From assembly GCF_041154385.1 (NCBI RefSeq), contig NZ_AP028929.1, positions 186,001-250,000 on the forward strand: a DNA stretch of 64,000 nt, in the 5' to 3' direction. The position numbers were made by a program, and so were the translations under genes. Source of the stretch: Streptococcus sp. SN-1 (GTDB taxonomy: Bacteria > Bacillota > Bacilli > Lactobacillales > Streptococcaceae). How positions within the stretch are numbered: the first letter of the stretch is position 1; each line of letters begins with the position of its first letter. A model generated the notes under the pieces. The model was not told the DNA's origin. It did not search any database and saw only the letters and a list, made by a program, of their open reading frames with translations. Shown here piece by piece: positions 1 to 9,833 of the stretch.

Positions 1-305
1 CAAACAAAAAAATCCGTATCCGTTTGAAAGCTTACGAACACCGTACGCTTGACACAGCGGCTGCAAAAATCGTAGAATCAGCTACTCGTACAGGTGCACA
101 AGTTGCGGGTCCAATCCCACTTCCAACTGAACGTAGCCTCTACACAATCATTCGTGCGACTCACAAATATAAAGACTCTCGCGAACAATTTGAAATGCGT
201 ACACACAAACGTTTGATCGATATCGTTAATCCAACTCAAAAAACAGTTGATGCTTTGATGAAATTGGATCTTCCAAGTGGTGTAAACGTAGAAATCAAAC
301 TTTAA
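1..305 (+). CDS. rpsJ: 30S ribosomal protein S10 (5' end cut by window edge)
   Basis: S10 is a small-subunit protein that also serves as NusE in transcription antitermination. The window begins inside codon 2, so only the ATG and one base are missing. The reading frame runs from base 3 ([17 protein letters not shown]) to the stop at 305, which gives the usual 102 residues. A downstream in-frame start at base 24 would remove conserved N-terminal residues and is not the real start. It is the first gene of the S10 operon; rplC follows after 82 bp. Confidence 0.97.
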
Positions 306-387
306 TCTAAAGCTTGATACCTTGAGCATAAAAAACGCTCGTTAAAAACTTTTTGAATAAAAAATATAGAAAAGGAACTATTTTCTC

Positions 388-1014
388 ATGACAAAAGGAA
401 TCTTAGGGAAAAAAGTGGGAATGACTCAAATCTTCACTGAAGCTGGCGAATTGATCCCTGTAACAGTTATTGAAGCAACTCCAAACGTTGTTCTTCAAGT
501 TAAAACTGTTGAAACAGACGGATACAACGCTATCCAAGTTGGTTTCGATGACAAACGCGAAGTATTGAGCAACAAACCTGCTAAAGGACATGTAGCGAAA
601 GCTAACACGGCTCCTAAGCGCTTCATTCGTGAATTCAAAAACGTTGAAGGCTTGGAAGTTGGTGCTGAAATCACAGTTGAAACATTTGTAGCTGGAGACG
701 TTGTTGACGTAACTGGTACTTCTAAAGGTAAAGGTTTCCAAGGTGTTATCAAACGCCACGGACAATCACGTGGACCAATGGCTCACGGTTCTCGTTACCA
801 CCGTCGTCCAGGTTCAATGGGACCTGTTGCGCCTAACCGCGTATTCAAAGGTAAAAACCTTGCAGGACGTATGGGTGGCGACCGTGTAACAATTCAAAAC
901 CTTGAAGTTGTACAAGTTGTTCCAGAAAAGAACGTTATCCTTATCAAAGGTAACGTACCTGGTGCTAAGAAATCTCTTATCACTATCAAATCAGCAGTTA
1001 AAGCTGGTAAATAA
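388..1014 (+). CDS. rplC: 50S ribosomal protein L3
   Basis: L3 binds near the 3' end of 23S rRNA and helps nucleate 50S assembly. The protein has 208 residues and begins [16 protein letters not shown], the typical L3 start. The conserved basic loop ([13 protein letters not shown], then [13 protein letters not shown]) near residues 114-145 reaches towards the peptidyl transferase centre in known structures. An AAGGA ribosome binding site precedes the ATG. It is the second gene of the S10 operon, followed after 24 bp by rplD. Confidence 0.98.
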   Translation: MTKGILGKKVGMTQIFTEAGELIPVTVIEATPNVVLQVKTVETDGYNAIQVGFDDKREVLSNKPAKGHVAKANTAPKRFIREFKNVEGLEVGAEITVETFVAGDVVDVTGTSKGKGFQGVIKRHGQSRGPMAHGSRYHRRPGSMGPVAPNRVFKGKNLAGRMGGDRVTIQNLEVVQVVPEKNVILIKGNVPGAKKSLITIKSAVKAGK

Positions 1015-1038
1015 TAAAGAAAGGGGAAATCAGTCACA

Positions 1039-1662
1039 ATGGCAAACGTAACATTATTTGACCAAACTGGTAAAGAAGCTGGCCAAGTTGTTCTTAACGA
1101 TGCAGTATTTGGTATCGAACCAAATGAATCAGTTGTGTTTGATGTGATCATCAGCCAACGCGCAAGCCTTCGTCAAGGAACACACGCTGTTAAAAACCGC
1201 TCTGCAGTATCAGGTGGTGGACGCAAACCATGGCGTCAAAAAGGAACTGGACGTGCTCGTCAAGGTTCTATCCGCTCACCACAATGGCGTGGTGGTGGTG
1301 TTGTCTTCGGACCAACTCCACGTTCATACGGCTACAAACTTCCACAAAAAGTTCGTCGCCTAGCTCTTAAATCAGTTTACTCTGAAAAAGTTGCTGAAAA
1401 CAAATTCGTAGCTGTAGACGCTCTTTCATTTACAGCTCCAAAAACTGCTGAATTTGCAAAAGTTCTTGCAGCATTGAGCATCGATTCTAAAGTTCTTGTT
1501 ATCCTTGAAGAAGGAAATGAATTCGCAGCTCTTTCAGCTCGTAACCTTCCAAACGTGAAAGTTGCAACTGCTACAACTGCAAGTGTTCTTGACATCGCAA
1601 ATAGCGACAAACTTCTTGTCACACAAGCAGCTATCTCTAAAATCGAGGAGGTTCTTGCATAA
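1039..1662 (+). CDS. rplD: 50S ribosomal protein L4
   Basis: L4 lines the peptide exit tunnel of the large subunit. The protein has 207 residues. The basic tunnel loop lies near residues 55-90 ([20 protein letters not shown]), the region where macrolide-resistance substitutions are known in streptococci; the GTG-containing stretch here looks wild type. The last base of its TAA is the A of the rplW ATG (TAATG), so the two genes are probably translationally coupled. In some other bacteria L4 represses its own operon; the S10 leader lies outside this window. Confidence 0.98.
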
Positions 1663-1958
1663 TGAATTTGTATGATGTTATCAAAAAACCTGTCATCACT
1701 GAAAGCTCAATGGCTCAACTTGAAGCAGGGAAATATGTATTTGAAGTTGACACTCGTGCACACAAACTTTTGATCAAGCAAGCTGTTGAAGCTGCTTTCG
1801 AAGGTGTTAAAGTTGCCAACGTTAACACAATCAACGTAAAACCAAAAGCTAAACGTGTTGGACGTTACACTGGTTTTACTAACAAAACTAAAAAAGCTAT
1901 CATCACACTTACAGCTGATTCAAAAGCAATCGAGTTGTTTGCTGCTGAAGCTGAATAA
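1662..1958 (+). CDS. rplW: 50S ribosomal protein L23
   Basis: L23 sits at the exit of the peptide tunnel and is the docking site for trigger factor and the signal recognition particle. The protein has 98 residues with the typical start [14 protein letters not shown] and the basic segment [18 protein letters not shown]. The start overlaps the rplD stop codon, and the ribosome binding site (GAGGAGG) lies inside the end of rplD. rplB follows after 17 bp. Confidence 0.98.
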
Positions 1959-1975
1959 TCTAAGGAGGAAATATC

Positions 1976-2809
1976 GTGGGAATTCGTGTTTATAAACCAA
2001 CAACAAACGGTCGCCGTAATATGACTTCTTTGGATTTCGCTGAAATCACAACAAGCACTCCTGAAAAATCATTGCTTGTTGCATTGAAGAGCAAGGCTGG
2101 TCGTAACAACAACGGTCGTATCACTGTTCGTCACCAAGGTGGTGGACACAAACGTTTCTACCGTTTGGTTGACTTCAAACGTAACAAAGACAACGTTGAA
2201 GCAGTTGTTAAAACTATCGAGTACGATCCAAACCGTTCTGCAAACATCGCTCTTGTACACTACACTGACGGTGTGAAAGCATACATCATCGCTCCAAAAG
2301 GTCTTGAAGTAGGTCAACGTATCGTTTCAGGTCCAGAAGCAGATATCAAAGTCGGAAATGCTCTTCCACTTGCTAACATCCCAGTTGGTACTTTGATCCA
2401 CAACATCGAGTTGAAACCAGGTCGTGGTGGTGAATTGGTACGTGCTGCTGGTGCATCTGCTCAAGTATTGGGTTCTGAAGGTAAATACGTTCTTGTTCGT
2501 CTTCAATCAGGTGAAGTTCGTATGATTCTTGGAACTTGCCGCGCTACAGTTGGTGTTGTCGGAAACGAACAACACGGACTTGTAAACCTTGGTAAAGCAG
2601 GACGTAGCCGTTGGAAAGGTATCCGCCCAACAGTTCGTGGTTCTGTAATGAACCCTAACGACCACCCACACGGTGGTGGTGAAGGTAAAGCACCAGTTGG
2701 TCGTAAAGCACCATCTACTCCATGGGGCAAACCTGCTCTTGGTCTTAAAACTCGTAACAAGAAAGCGAAATCTGACAAACTTATCGTTCGTCGTCGCAAC
2801 GAGAAATAA
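1976..2809 (+). CDS. rplB: 50S ribosomal protein L2
   Basis: L2 is a primary 23S rRNA binding protein needed for subunit joining and peptidyl transferase activity. The protein has 277 residues and starts at a GTG, chosen because AAGGAGGAA stands just upstream and [15 protein letters not shown] is the conserved N-terminus. The C-terminal signature [13 protein letters not shown], containing the conserved histidine, is intact. It is followed by a 103-bp gap with two strong inverted repeats before rpsS. Confidence 0.98.
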
Positions 2810-2815
2810 TATTAA

Positions 2816-2872
2816 ACTAGTCGCTTAAGCAACTAGTAAATCCGCCAGCTCGGTAGCGCTCCATAGGAGCGC
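2816..2872 (+). other. Structured gap between rplB and rpsS
   Basis: The gap holds a repeated ACTAGT pair (2816-2821 and 2832-2837) and a perfect GC-rich hairpin, GCGCTCC-ATA-GGAGCGC (2856-2872). No T-run follows, so it is not a standard terminator. It may be an mRNA processing or stability element inside the long ribosomal transcript. Confidence 0.6.
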
Positions 2873-2912
2873 AAGCCGCTGTGGTACAACATTTAAAGGA
2901 GAAAATATAAAA

Positions 2913-3194
2913 ATGGGACGCAGTCTTAAAAAAGGACCTTTCGTCGATGAGCATTTGATGAAAAAAGTTGAAGCTCAAGCTAACGACGAAAAGAAAAAAG
3001 TTATTAAAACTTGGTCACGTCGTTCAACGATCTTCCCAAGTTTCATTGGTTACACTATCGCAGTTTATGACGGACGTAAACACGTACCTGTTTACATCCA
3101 AGAAGACATGGTAGGTCACAAACTTGGTGAATTTGCACCAACTCGTACTTACAAAGGTCACGCTGCAGACGACAAGAAAACACGTAGAAAATAA
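2913..3194 (+). CDS. rpsS: 30S ribosomal protein S19
   Basis: S19 forms a complex with S13 in the head of the 30S subunit near the A and P sites. The protein has 93 residues, starts [15 protein letters not shown], and carries the S19 signature in its second half ([16 protein letters not shown]). An AAGGAG site precedes the ATG. rplV follows after 11 bp. Confidence 0.98.
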
Positions 3195-3205
3195 GGAGAA
3201 CATAA

Positions 3206-3550
3206 ATGGCAGAAATTACTTCAGCTAAAGCAATGGCTCGTACAGTACGTGTTTCACCTCGTAAATCACGTCTTGTTCTTGATAACATCCGTGGTAAAAG
3301 CGTAGCCGATGCAATCGCAATTTTGACATTCACTCCAAACAAAGCTGCTGAAATCATCTTGAAAGTTTTGAACTCAGCTGTAGCTAACGCTGAAAACAAC
3401 TTTGGTTTGGATAAAGCTAACTTGGTAGTATCTGAAGCATTCGCAAACGAAGGACCAACTATGAAACGTTTCCGTCCACGTGCGAAAGGTTCAGCTTCAC
3501 CAATCAACAAACGTACAGCTCACATCACTGTAGCTGTTGCAGAAAAATAA
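3206..3550 (+). CDS. rplV: 50S ribosomal protein L22
   Basis: L22 contacts all six domains of 23S rRNA, and its beta hairpin lines the exit tunnel next to L4. The protein has 114 residues. The hairpin region ([19 protein letters not shown]) near residues 85-105 is the site of known macrolide-resistance changes and shows no insertion here. rpsC begins 12 bp downstream behind AAGGAGG. Confidence 0.98.
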   Translation: MAEITSAKAMARTVRVSPRKSRLVLDNIRGKSVADAIAILTFTPNKAAEIILKVLNSAVANAENNFGLDKANLVVSEAFANEGPTMKRFRPRAKGSASPINKRTAHITVAVAEK

Positions 3551-3562
3551 GGAGGTAAAATC

Positions 3563-4216
3563 GTGGGTCAAAAAGTACATCCAATTGGTATGCGTGTCGG
3601 CATCATCCGTGATTGGGATGCCAAATGGTATGCTGAAAAAGAATACGCGGATTACCTTCATGAAGATCTTGCAATCCGTAAATTCGTTCAAAAAGAACTT
3701 GCTGACGCAGCAGTTTCAACTATCGAAATCGAACGCGCAGTAAACAAAGTTAACGTTTCACTTCACACTGCTAAACCAGGTATGGTTATCGGTAAAGGTG
3801 GTGCTAACGTTGATGCACTCCGTGCGAAACTTAACAAATTGACTGGAAAACAAGTACACATCAACATCATCGAAATCAAACAACCTGATTTGGATGCTCA
3901 CCTTGTAGGTGAAGGAATTGCTCGTCAATTAGAGCAACGTGTTGCTTTCCGTCGTGCACAAAAACAAGCAATCCAACGTGCAATGCGTGCTGGAGCTAAA
4001 GGAATCAAAACTCAAGTATCAGGTCGTTTGAACGGTGCAGATATCGCCCGTGCTGAAGGATACTCTGAAGGAACTGTTCCACTTCACACACTTCGTGCAG
4101 ATATCGATTACGCTTGGGAAGAAGCAGATACTACATACGGTAAACTTGGTGTTAAAGTATGGATCTACCGTGGTGAAGTTCTTCCAGCTCGCAAAAACAC
4201 TAAAGGAGGTAAATAA
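3563..4216 (+). CDS. rpsC: 30S ribosomal protein S3
   Basis: S3 lies at the mRNA entry channel of the 30S subunit and takes part in the ribosomal helicase activity. The protein has 217 residues and starts at GTG ([14 protein letters not shown]), preceded by AAGGAGG. The KH RNA-binding motif ([15 protein letters not shown]) lies near residues 73-88. rplP follows after 3 bp, with its ribosome binding site inside the end of rpsC. Confidence 0.98.
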
Positions 4217-4219
4217 CCA

Positions 4220-4633
4220 ATGTTAGTACCTAAACGTGTTAAACACCGTCGTGAATTCCGTGGAAAAATGCGCGGTGAAGCAAAAGGTGGAAAAGAAGTA
4301 GCATTCGGTGAATACGGTCTTCAAGCTACAACTAGCCACTGGATCACTAACCGCCAAATCGAAGCTGCTCGTATCGCCATGACTCGTTACATGAAACGTG
4401 GTGGTAAAGTTTGGATTAAAATCTTCCCACACAAATCATACACTGCTAAAGCTATCGGTGTGCGTATGGGATCTGGTAAAGGGGCACCTGAAGGTTGGGT
4501 AGCACCAGTTAAACGTGGTAAAGTGATGTTCGAAATCGCTGGCGTATCTGAAGAGATTGCACGCGAAGCGCTTCGTCTTGCTAGCCACAAATTGCCAGTT
4601 AAATGTAAATTCGTAAAACGTGAAGCAGAATAA
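4220..4633 (+). CDS. rplP: 50S ribosomal protein L16
   Basis: L16 helps organise the A-site region of the 50S subunit and is the target region of evernimicin resistance. The protein has 137 residues, starts [15 protein letters not shown], and contains the L16 signature ([16 protein letters not shown]) near residues 82-97. It is tightly spaced between rpsC (3 bp) and rpmC (9 bp). Confidence 0.98.
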   Translation: MLVPKRVKHRREFRGKMRGEAKGGKEVAFGEYGLQATTSHWITNRQIEAARIAMTRYMKRGGKVWIKIFPHKSYTAKAIGVRMGSGKGAPEGWVAPVKRGKVMFEIAGVSEEIAREALRLASHKLPVKCKFVKREAE

Positions 4634-4642
4634 GGAGAAGGC

Positions 4643-4849
4643 ATGAAACTTAATGAAGTAAAAGAATTTGTTAAAGAACTTCGTGGTCTTTCTCAAGAAG
4701 AACTCGCGAAGCGCGAAAACGAATTGAAAAAAGAATTGTTTGAACTTCGTTTCCAAGCTGCTACTGGTCAATTGGAACAAACAGCTCGCTTGAAAGAAGT
4801 TAAAAAACAAATCGCTCGTATCAAAACAGTTCAATCTGAAGCGAAATAA
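4643..4849 (+). CDS. rpmC: 50S ribosomal protein L29
   Basis: L29 is a small helical hairpin protein beside L23 at the tunnel exit. The protein has 68 residues, starts [15 protein letters not shown], and contains the conserved [14 protein letters not shown] segment in the middle. AAGGAGAAGGC precedes the ATG. It is followed after 24 bp by rpsQ. Confidence 0.98.
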
Positions 4850-4873
4850 TAGACTAGGGAAGGAGAAATTTCA

Positions 4874-5134
4874 ATGGAACGCAATAATCGTAAAGTTCTT
4901 GTTGGACGTGTTGTATCTGACAAAATGGACAAGACAATCACAGTTGTAGTTGAAACAAAACGTAACCACCCAGTCTATGGTAAACGTATTAACTACTCTA
5001 AAAAATACAAAGCTCATGATGAAAACAATGTTGCCAAAGAAGGTGATATCGTTCGTATCATGGAAACTCGCCCGCTTTCAGCTACAAAACGTTTCCGTCT
5101 TGTAGAAGTTGTTGAAGAAGCGGTCATCATCTAA
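4874..5134 (+). CDS. rpsQ: 30S ribosomal protein S17
   Basis: S17 is an OB-fold primary 16S rRNA binding protein needed early in 30S assembly. The protein has 86 residues. Conserved segments are [17 protein letters not shown] near residues 11-27 and [20 protein letters not shown] near the C-terminus. It is the first gene of the classical spc-proximal part, followed after 25 bp by rplN. Confidence 0.98.
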
Positions 5135-5159
5135 TCAAACCTGAAAGGAGAAAACTGAA

Positions 5160-5528
5160 ATGATTCAAACAGAAACTCGTTTGAAAGTCGCAGACAACAG
5201 CGGTGCTCGCGAAATCTTGACTATCAAAGTTCTTGGTGGTTCAGGACGTAAATTTGCAAACATCGGTGATGTTATCGTGGCATCTGTAAAACAAGCTACT
5301 CCTGGTGGTGCGGTTAAAAAAGGTGACGTTGTTAAAGCAGTTATCGTTCGTACTAAATCAGGTGCTCGTCGTGCTGATGGTTCATACATCAAATTTGACG
5401 AAAACGCAGCAGTTATCATCCGTGAAGATAAAACTCCTCGCGGAACACGTATCTTTGGCCCAGTTGCACGTGAATTGCGTGAAGGTGGCTTCATGAAGAT
5501 CGTGTCACTTGCTCCAGAAGTACTTTAA
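5160..5528 (+). CDS. rplN: 50S ribosomal protein L14
   Basis: L14 lies at the subunit interface and forms an inter-subunit bridge; it is also the binding site of the silencing factor RsfS. The protein has 122 residues and starts [18 protein letters not shown], the invariant L14 start. It is followed by a 77-bp gap with two adjacent hairpins before rplX. Confidence 0.98.
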   Translation: MIQTETRLKVADNSGAREILTIKVLGGSGRKFANIGDVIVASVKQATPGGAVKKGDVVKAVIVRTKSGARRADGSYIKFDENAAVIIREDKTPRGTRIFGPVARELREGGFMKIVSLAPEVL

Positions 5529-5548
5529 TTTTTAGAAACAAACTAGTC

Positions 5549-5580
5549 CCCTAGCTTCAAGCTAGGGTGCCCTTATGGGC
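5549..5580 (+). other. Twin hairpins between rplN and rplX
   Basis: Two adjacent perfect inverted repeats occur here: CCCTAGC-TTCAA-GCTAGGG (5549-5567) and GCCC-TTAT-GGGC (5569-5580). There is no T-run after them, so they are probably not terminators. They lie 25 bp upstream of the rplX ATG. Confidence 0.6.
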
Positions 5581-5605
5581 GTAAGAAAAATCAAGGAGAA
5601 ACCTA

Positions 5606-5911
5606 ATGTTTGTAAAAAAAGGCGACAAAGTTCGCGTAATCGCTGGTAAAGATAAGGGAACAGAAGCTGTTGTCCTTACTGCCCTTCCAAAAGTAAACAA
5701 AGTTATCGTTGAAGGTGTTAACATCGTTAAGAAACATCAACGTCCAACTAACGAGCTTCCTCAAGGTGGTATCATCGAGAAAGAAGCAGCTATCCACGTA
5801 TCAAACGTTCAAGTTTTGGACAAAAATGGTGTAGCTGGCCGTGTTGGTTACAAATTTGTAGACGGTAAAAAAGTTCGCTACAACAAAAAATCAGGCGAAG
5901 TGCTTGATTAA
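5606..5911 (+). CDS. rplX: 50S ribosomal protein L24
   Basis: L24 is an assembly-initiator protein of the 50S subunit. The protein has 101 residues with the KOW motif at the N-terminus ([20 protein letters not shown]). AAGGAG precedes the ATG. rplE follows after 23 bp. Confidence 0.98.
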
Positions 5912-5934
5912 TCACGAAGGAAAGGAGAAGTATA

Positions 5935-6477
5935 ATGGCAAATCGTTTAAAAGAAAAATATCTTAATGAAGTAGTTCCTGCTTTGACAGAACAATTCAAC
6001 TACTCATCAGTGATGGCTGTGCCTAAAGTAGATAAGATCGTTTTGAACATGGGTGTTGGTGAAGCTGTATCAAACGCTAAAAGCCTTGAAAAAGCTGCTG
6101 AAGAATTAGCACTTATCTCAGGTCAAAAACCACTTATCACTAAAGCTAAAAAATCAATCGCCGGCTTCCGTCTTCGTGAAGGTGTTGCGATCGGTGCAAA
6201 AGTTACCCTTCGTGGTGAACGTATGTACGAATTCTTGGATAAATTGGTTTCAGTTTCACTTCCACGTGTACGTGACTTCCACGGTGTTCCAACAAAATCA
6301 TTTGATGGACGCGGAAACTACACACTTGGTGTGAAAGAACAATTGATCTTCCCAGAAATCAACTTCGATGACGTTGACAAAACTCGTGGTCTTGACATCG
6401 TTATCGTAACAACTGCTAACACTGACGAAGAGTCACGTGCATTGCTTACAGGCCTTGGAATGCCTTTTGCAAAATAA
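5935..6477 (+). CDS. rplE: 50S ribosomal protein L5
   Basis: L5 binds 5S rRNA and forms a bridge with S13 in the head of the 30S subunit. The protein has 180 residues. The conserved segment [13 protein letters not shown] near residues 33-45 and the C-terminal [20 protein letters not shown] motif are present. It is followed after 17 bp by rpsN. Confidence 0.98.
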   Translation: MANRLKEKYLNEVVPALTEQFNYSSVMAVPKVDKIVLNMGVGEAVSNAKSLEKAAEELALISGQKPLITKAKKSIAGFRLREGVAIGAKVTLRGERMYEFLDKLVSVSLPRVRDFHGVPTKSFDGRGNYTLGVKEQLIFPEINFDDVDKTRGLDIVIVTTANTDEESRALLTGLGMPFAK

Positions 6478-6494
6478 TATAGGAGGTAAATCTA

Positions 6495-6680
6495 ATGGCT
6501 AAAAAATCAATGATTGCTAAGAACAAACGTCCAGCGAAGTTCTCTACTCAAGCTTATACTCGTTGTGAAAAATGTGGTCGTCCACATTCAGTTTACCGCA
6601 AATTTAAACTTTGCCGTGTTTGCTTCCGTGAATTAGCTTACAAAGGACAAATCCCTGGTGTAACAAAAGCATCTTGGTAA
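6495..6680 (+). CDS. rpsN: 30S ribosomal protein S14, zinc-binding type
   Basis: S14 belongs to the head of the 30S subunit. The protein has 61 residues and keeps the four cysteines of the zinc ribbon (CEKCGRPHS and later CRVC), so it is the zinc-dependent short form. Many Firmicutes carry a second, zinc-free S14 elsewhere that replaces this one in zinc starvation; none is in this window. An unusually long gap of 284 bp separates it from rpsH. Confidence 0.97.
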
Positions 6681-6964
6681 TTTAAGATATTAAGGGCGTC
6701 AAAACTCTAAGTGAAAATAGGAAACTTGGCGAAGAAACTGAAGTTTCTAGGAAAGTTTATCTTTTTCACACAGAGTTTAGCCCGGGTTCAGTTGGGGGTT
6801 CCAATTTGAACACGAGCTACAGCTTTGGCAAAAAAGGCCAATTTTCTTTGGAGCATCGCTCCTGCATCAAATTGCCTATTTTTGCTCTTGCTGTTACGCT
6901 TTTTGTATCATGTATTAACTAGCAAGTGCAACTTGCAAACTACTAGTAAGAGGAGAAAAATAAA
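6681..6964 (+). other. Long structured gap between rpsN and rpsH
   Basis: This 284-bp stretch has no convincing reading frame. It can fold into a long imperfect hairpin from 6694 to 6783 (GGGC, AAACTCT and GTGAAAA on the left pair with TTTTTCAC, AGAGTTT and GCCC on the right; GAAACT-GA-AGTTTC lies inside). It also holds GGAGC-ATC-GCTCC (6850-6862) and GCAAGT-GCA-ACTTGC (6922-6936). It could be a regulatory RNA of the spc genes or a degenerate short repeat element. Confidence 0.55.
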
Positions 6965-7363
6965 ATGGTTATGACTGACCCAATCGCAGACTTCCTAACT
7001 CGTATTCGTAACGCTAACCAAGCTAAACACGAAGTACTTGAAGTACCTGCATCAAACATCAAAAAAGGGATTGCTGAAATCCTTAAACGCGAAGGTTTTG
7101 TAAAAAACGTTGAAATCATCGAAGATGACAAACAAGGCATCATCCGTGTATTCCTTAAATACGGACCAAACGGTGAAAAAGTTATCACTAACTTGAAACG
7201 TGTTTCTAAACCAGGACTTCGTGTCTACAAAAAACGTGAAGACCTTCCAAAAGTTCTTAACGGACTTGGAATTGCTATCCTTTCAACTTCTGAAGGTTTG
7301 CTTACTGATAAAGAAGCACGCCAAAAGAATGTTGGTGGTGAGGTTATCGCTTACGTTTGGTAA
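6965..7363 (+). CDS. rpsH: 30S ribosomal protein S8
   Basis: S8 is a primary 16S rRNA binder and, in E. coli, the translational repressor of the spc operon. The protein has 132 residues and starts [18 protein letters not shown]. The C-terminal S8 signature ([18 protein letters not shown]) is present. AGAGGAG stands upstream. It is flanked on both sides by long structured gaps (284 bp before, 188 bp after), which is unusual for this operon. Confidence 0.98.
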   Translation: MVMTDPIADFLTRIRNANQAKHEVLEVPASNIKKGIAEILKREGFVKNVEIIEDDKQGIIRVFLKYGPNGEKVITNLKRVSKPGLRVYKKREDLPKVLNGLGIAILSTSEGLLTDKEARQKNVGGEVIAYVW

Positions 7364-7374
7364 TATTTAGCTCC

Positions 7375-7460
7375 CAATTTCTTTGTGACTCGTCGTTATC
7401 GTCTCTTGCCTAACCCAAAGTTATGCCTGCGAGACGATGTCTAGATTCACTTTGAAATTG
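7375..7460 (+). other. Nested hairpin between rpsH and rplF
   Basis: CAATTTCTTTGTGA (7375-7388) pairs with TCACTTTGAAATTG (7447-7460), enclosing ATCGTCTC (7398-7405) paired with GAGACGAT (7431-7438). Two smaller hairpins follow (AAATCG-AGAAAT-CGATTT and GGCC-GTTCT-GGCC) before rplF at 7552. No coding potential is seen in this 188-bp gap. Confidence 0.55.
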
Positions 7461-7551
7461 AAACCTAAATGTTCCTTTAAATCGAGAAATCGATTTAGCC
7501 CCCGTGAAAACTGGCCGTTCTGGCCTGACAATTTAACAGGAGAAAATAAAC

Positions 7552-8088
7552 ATGTCACGTATTGGTAATAAAGTTATCGTGTTGCCTGCTGGTGTTGAAC
7601 TCACTAACAATGACAACGTTGTAACTGTAAAAGGACCTAAAGGAGAACTTACTCGTGAGTTCTCAAAAGATATTGAAATCCGTGTGGAAGGTGCTGAAGT
7701 AACTCTTCACCGTCCAAACGATTCAAAAGAAATGAAAACTATCCACGGAACTACTCGTGCCCTTTTGAACAACATGGTTGTTGGTGTATCAGAAGGATTC
7801 AAGAAAGAACTTGAAATGCGTGGGGTTGGTTACCGTGCACAACTTCAAGGATCTAAACTTGTTTTGGCTGTTGGTAAATCTCATCCAGACGAAGTTGAAG
7901 CTCCAGAAGGAATTACTTTTGAACTTCCAAACCCAACAACAATCGTTGTTAGCGGAATTTCAAAAGAAGTAGTTGGTCAAACAGCTGCTTACGTACGTAG
8001 CCTTCGTTCACCAGAACCATATAAAGGTAAAGGTATCCGTTACGTTGGTGAATTCGTTCGCCGTAAAGAAGGTAAAACAGGTAAATAA
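7552..8088 (+). CDS. rplF: 50S ribosomal protein L6
   Basis: L6 binds 23S rRNA helix 97 near the factor-binding centre. The protein has 178 residues, starts [17 protein letters not shown], and has the two related L6 domains; the C-terminal signature [11 protein letters not shown] is intact. AGGAGA precedes the ATG. An 83-bp gap with two small hairpins separates it from rplR. Confidence 0.98.
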   Translation: MSRIGNKVIVLPAGVELTNNDNVVTVKGPKGELTREFSKDIEIRVEGAEVTLHRPNDSKEMKTIHGTTRALLNNMVVGVSEGFKKELEMRGVGYRAQLQGSKLVLAVGKSHPDEVEAPEGITFELPNPTTIVVSGISKEVVGQTAAYVRSLRSPEPYKGKGIRYVGEFVRRKEGKTGK

Positions 8089-8171
8089 TGTTGAGTGGTT
8101 GATTTTCAACTACCAACCTATTTTCCAACTTTGTGCATAGCACACGATTTAAAACTAAAGAGGTGAAAACT

Positions 8172-8528
8172 GTGATTTCAAAACCAGATAAAAACAAACT
8201 CCGCCAAAAACGCCACCGTCGCGTTCGCGGAAAACTCTCTGGAACTGCTGATCGCCCACGTTTGAACGTATTCCGTTCTAATACAGGCATCTACGCTCAA
8301 GTGATTGATGACGTAGCGGGTGTAACGCTCGCAAGTGCTTCAACTCTTGACAAAGAAGTTTCAAAAGGAACTAAAACTGAACAAGCCGTTGCTGTCGGTA
8401 AACTCGTTGCAGAACGTGCAAACGCTAAAGGTATTTCAGAAGTGGTGTTCGACCGCGGTGGATATCTATATCACGGACGTGTGAAAGCTTTGGCTGATGC
8501 AGCTCGTGAAAACGGATTGAAATTCTAA
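8172..8528 (+). CDS. rplR: 50S ribosomal protein L18
   Basis: L18 binds 5S rRNA in the central protuberance. I place the start at the GTG at 8172 because AGAGGTG stands at the right distance and [15 protein letters not shown] is the expected N-terminus, giving 118 residues. An in-frame ATG at 8133 would add 13 residues with no family support. The C-terminus ([20 protein letters not shown]) is typical. Confidence 0.95.
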
Positions 8529-8545
8529 TAGGAGGACACTAGAAA

Positions 8546-9040
8546 ATGGCATTTAAAGACAATGCAGTTGAATTAGAAGAACGCGTAGTTGCTGTCAACC
8601 GTGTTACAAAAGTTGTTAAAGGTGGACGTCGTCTTCGTTTCGCAGCTCTTGTTGTTGTTGGTGACCACAACGGTCGCGTAGGATTTGGTACTGGTAAAGC
8701 TCAAGAAGTTCCAGAAGCAATCCGTAAAGCAGTAGATGATGCTAAGAAAAACTTGATTGAAGTTCCTATGGTTGGAACAACAATCCCACACGAAGTTCTT
8801 TCAGAATTCGGTGGAGCTAAAGTATTGTTGAAACCTGCTGTAGAAGGTTCTGGAGTTGCCGCTGGTGGTGCAGTTCGTGCCGTTGTGGAATTGGCAGGTG
8901 TGGCAGATATTACATCTAAATCACTTGGTTCTAACACTCCAATCAACATTGTTCGTGCAACTGTTGAAGGTTTGAAACAATTGAAACGCGCTGAAGAAGT
9001 TGCTGCCCTTCGTGGTATTTCAGTTTCTGATTTGGCATAA
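8546..9040 (+). CDS. rpsE: 30S ribosomal protein S5
   Basis: S5 acts in decoding accuracy and mRNA unwinding at the entry channel. The protein has 164 residues. The N-terminal double-stranded RNA-binding part carries the loop [18 protein letters not shown] near residues 23-40, the site of known spectinomycin-resistance changes; it looks wild type. rpmD begins 13 bp downstream behind AAAGGGG. Confidence 0.98.
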   Translation: MAFKDNAVELEERVVAVNRVTKVVKGGRRLRFAALVVVGDHNGRVGFGTGKAQEVPEAIRKAVDDAKKNLIEVPMVGTTIPHEVLSEFGGAKVLLKPAVEGSGVAAGGAVRAVVELAGVADITSKSLGSNTPINIVRATVEGLKQLKRAEEVAALRGISVSDLA

Positions 9041-9053
9041 GAAAGGGGATAAA

Positions 9054-9236
9054 ATGGCTCAAATTAAAATTACTTTGACTAAGTCTCCAATCGGACGCAT
9101 TCCATCACAACGTAAAACTGTTGTAGCACTTGGACTTGGCAAATTGAACAGCTCTGTTATTAAAGAAGATAACGCTGCTATCCGTGGTATGATCACAGCA
9201 GTATCTCACTTAGTAACAGTTGAAGAAGTAAACTAA
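9054..9236 (+). CDS. rpmD: 50S ribosomal protein L30
   Basis: L30 is a small 50S protein found in most but not all bacteria. The start is the ATG at 9054, preceded by AAAGGGG and giving the usual 60-residue protein ([20 protein letters not shown]). An upstream in-frame start at 9000 lies inside rpsE and is not credible. It is followed by a 144-bp gap with a very strong hairpin. Confidence 0.96.
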   Translation: MAQIKITLTKSPIGRIPSQRKTVVALGLGKLNSSVIKEDNAAIRGMITAVSHLVTVEEVN

Positions 9237-9241
9237 TGAAT

Positions 9242-9299
9242 TTTTAGGGGATGTGCACTATACCATCCCCTAAAACTAGATATAGTCATCTGTGATGAC
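9242..9299 (+). other. Strong hairpins between rpmD and rplO
   Basis: A perfect 12-bp stem TTTTAGGGGATG / CATCCCCTAAAA encloses a 10-nt loop (9242-9275), followed by the perfect GTCATC-TGT-GATGAC (9285-9299). The first resembles a terminator stem but has no T-run beyond its own end, so it may cause partial termination, RNA processing or protection of upstream mRNA ends. Confidence 0.6.
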
Positions 9300-9380
9300 G
9301 TCGTATAGGCGAGTTGATGGGGGAGACAACCTTTTCTCCCTTATCGGCGCTAGCATTTTACAAAAGAGGAGAAAACAAAA

Positions 9381-9821
9381 ATGAAACTTCATGAATTGAA
9401 ACCTGCAGAAGGTTCTCGTAAAGTACGTAACCGCGTTGGTCGTGGTACTTCATCAGGTAACGGTAAAACATCTGGTCGTGGTCAAAAAGGTCAAAAAGCT
9501 CGTAGCGGTGGCGGAGTTCGCCTTGGTTTTGAAGGTGGACAAACTCCATTGTTCCGTCGTCTTCCAAAACGTGGATTCACTAACATCAACGCTAAAGAAT
9601 ACGCAATTGTGAACCTTGACCAATTGAACGTCTTTGAAGATGGTGCTGAAGTAACTCCAGTTGTTCTTATCGAAGCAGGAATTGTTAAAGCTGAAAAATC
9701 AGGTATTAAAATTCTTGGTAACGGTGAGTTGACTAAGAAATTGACTGTAAAAGCAGCTAAATTCTCTAAATCAGCTGAAGAAGCTATCACTGCTAAAGGT
9801 GGTTCAGTAGAAGTCATCTAA
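9381..9821 (+). CDS. rplO: 50S ribosomal protein L15
   Basis: L15 is a late-assembly 50S protein with a long extended N-terminus. The protein has 146 residues. The basic glycine-rich N-terminal half ([20 protein letters not shown]) and the globular C-terminal half are both present. It is followed after 12 bp by secY. Confidence 0.98.
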   Translation: MKLHELKPAEGSRKVRNRVGRGTSSGNGKTSGRGQKGQKARSGGGVRLGFEGGQTPLFRRLPKRGFTNINAKEYAIVNLDQLNVFEDGAEVTPVVLIEAGIVKAEKSGIKILGNGELTKKLTVKAAKFSKSAEEAITAKGGSVEVI

Positions 9822-9833
9822 GAGAGGTGACCT

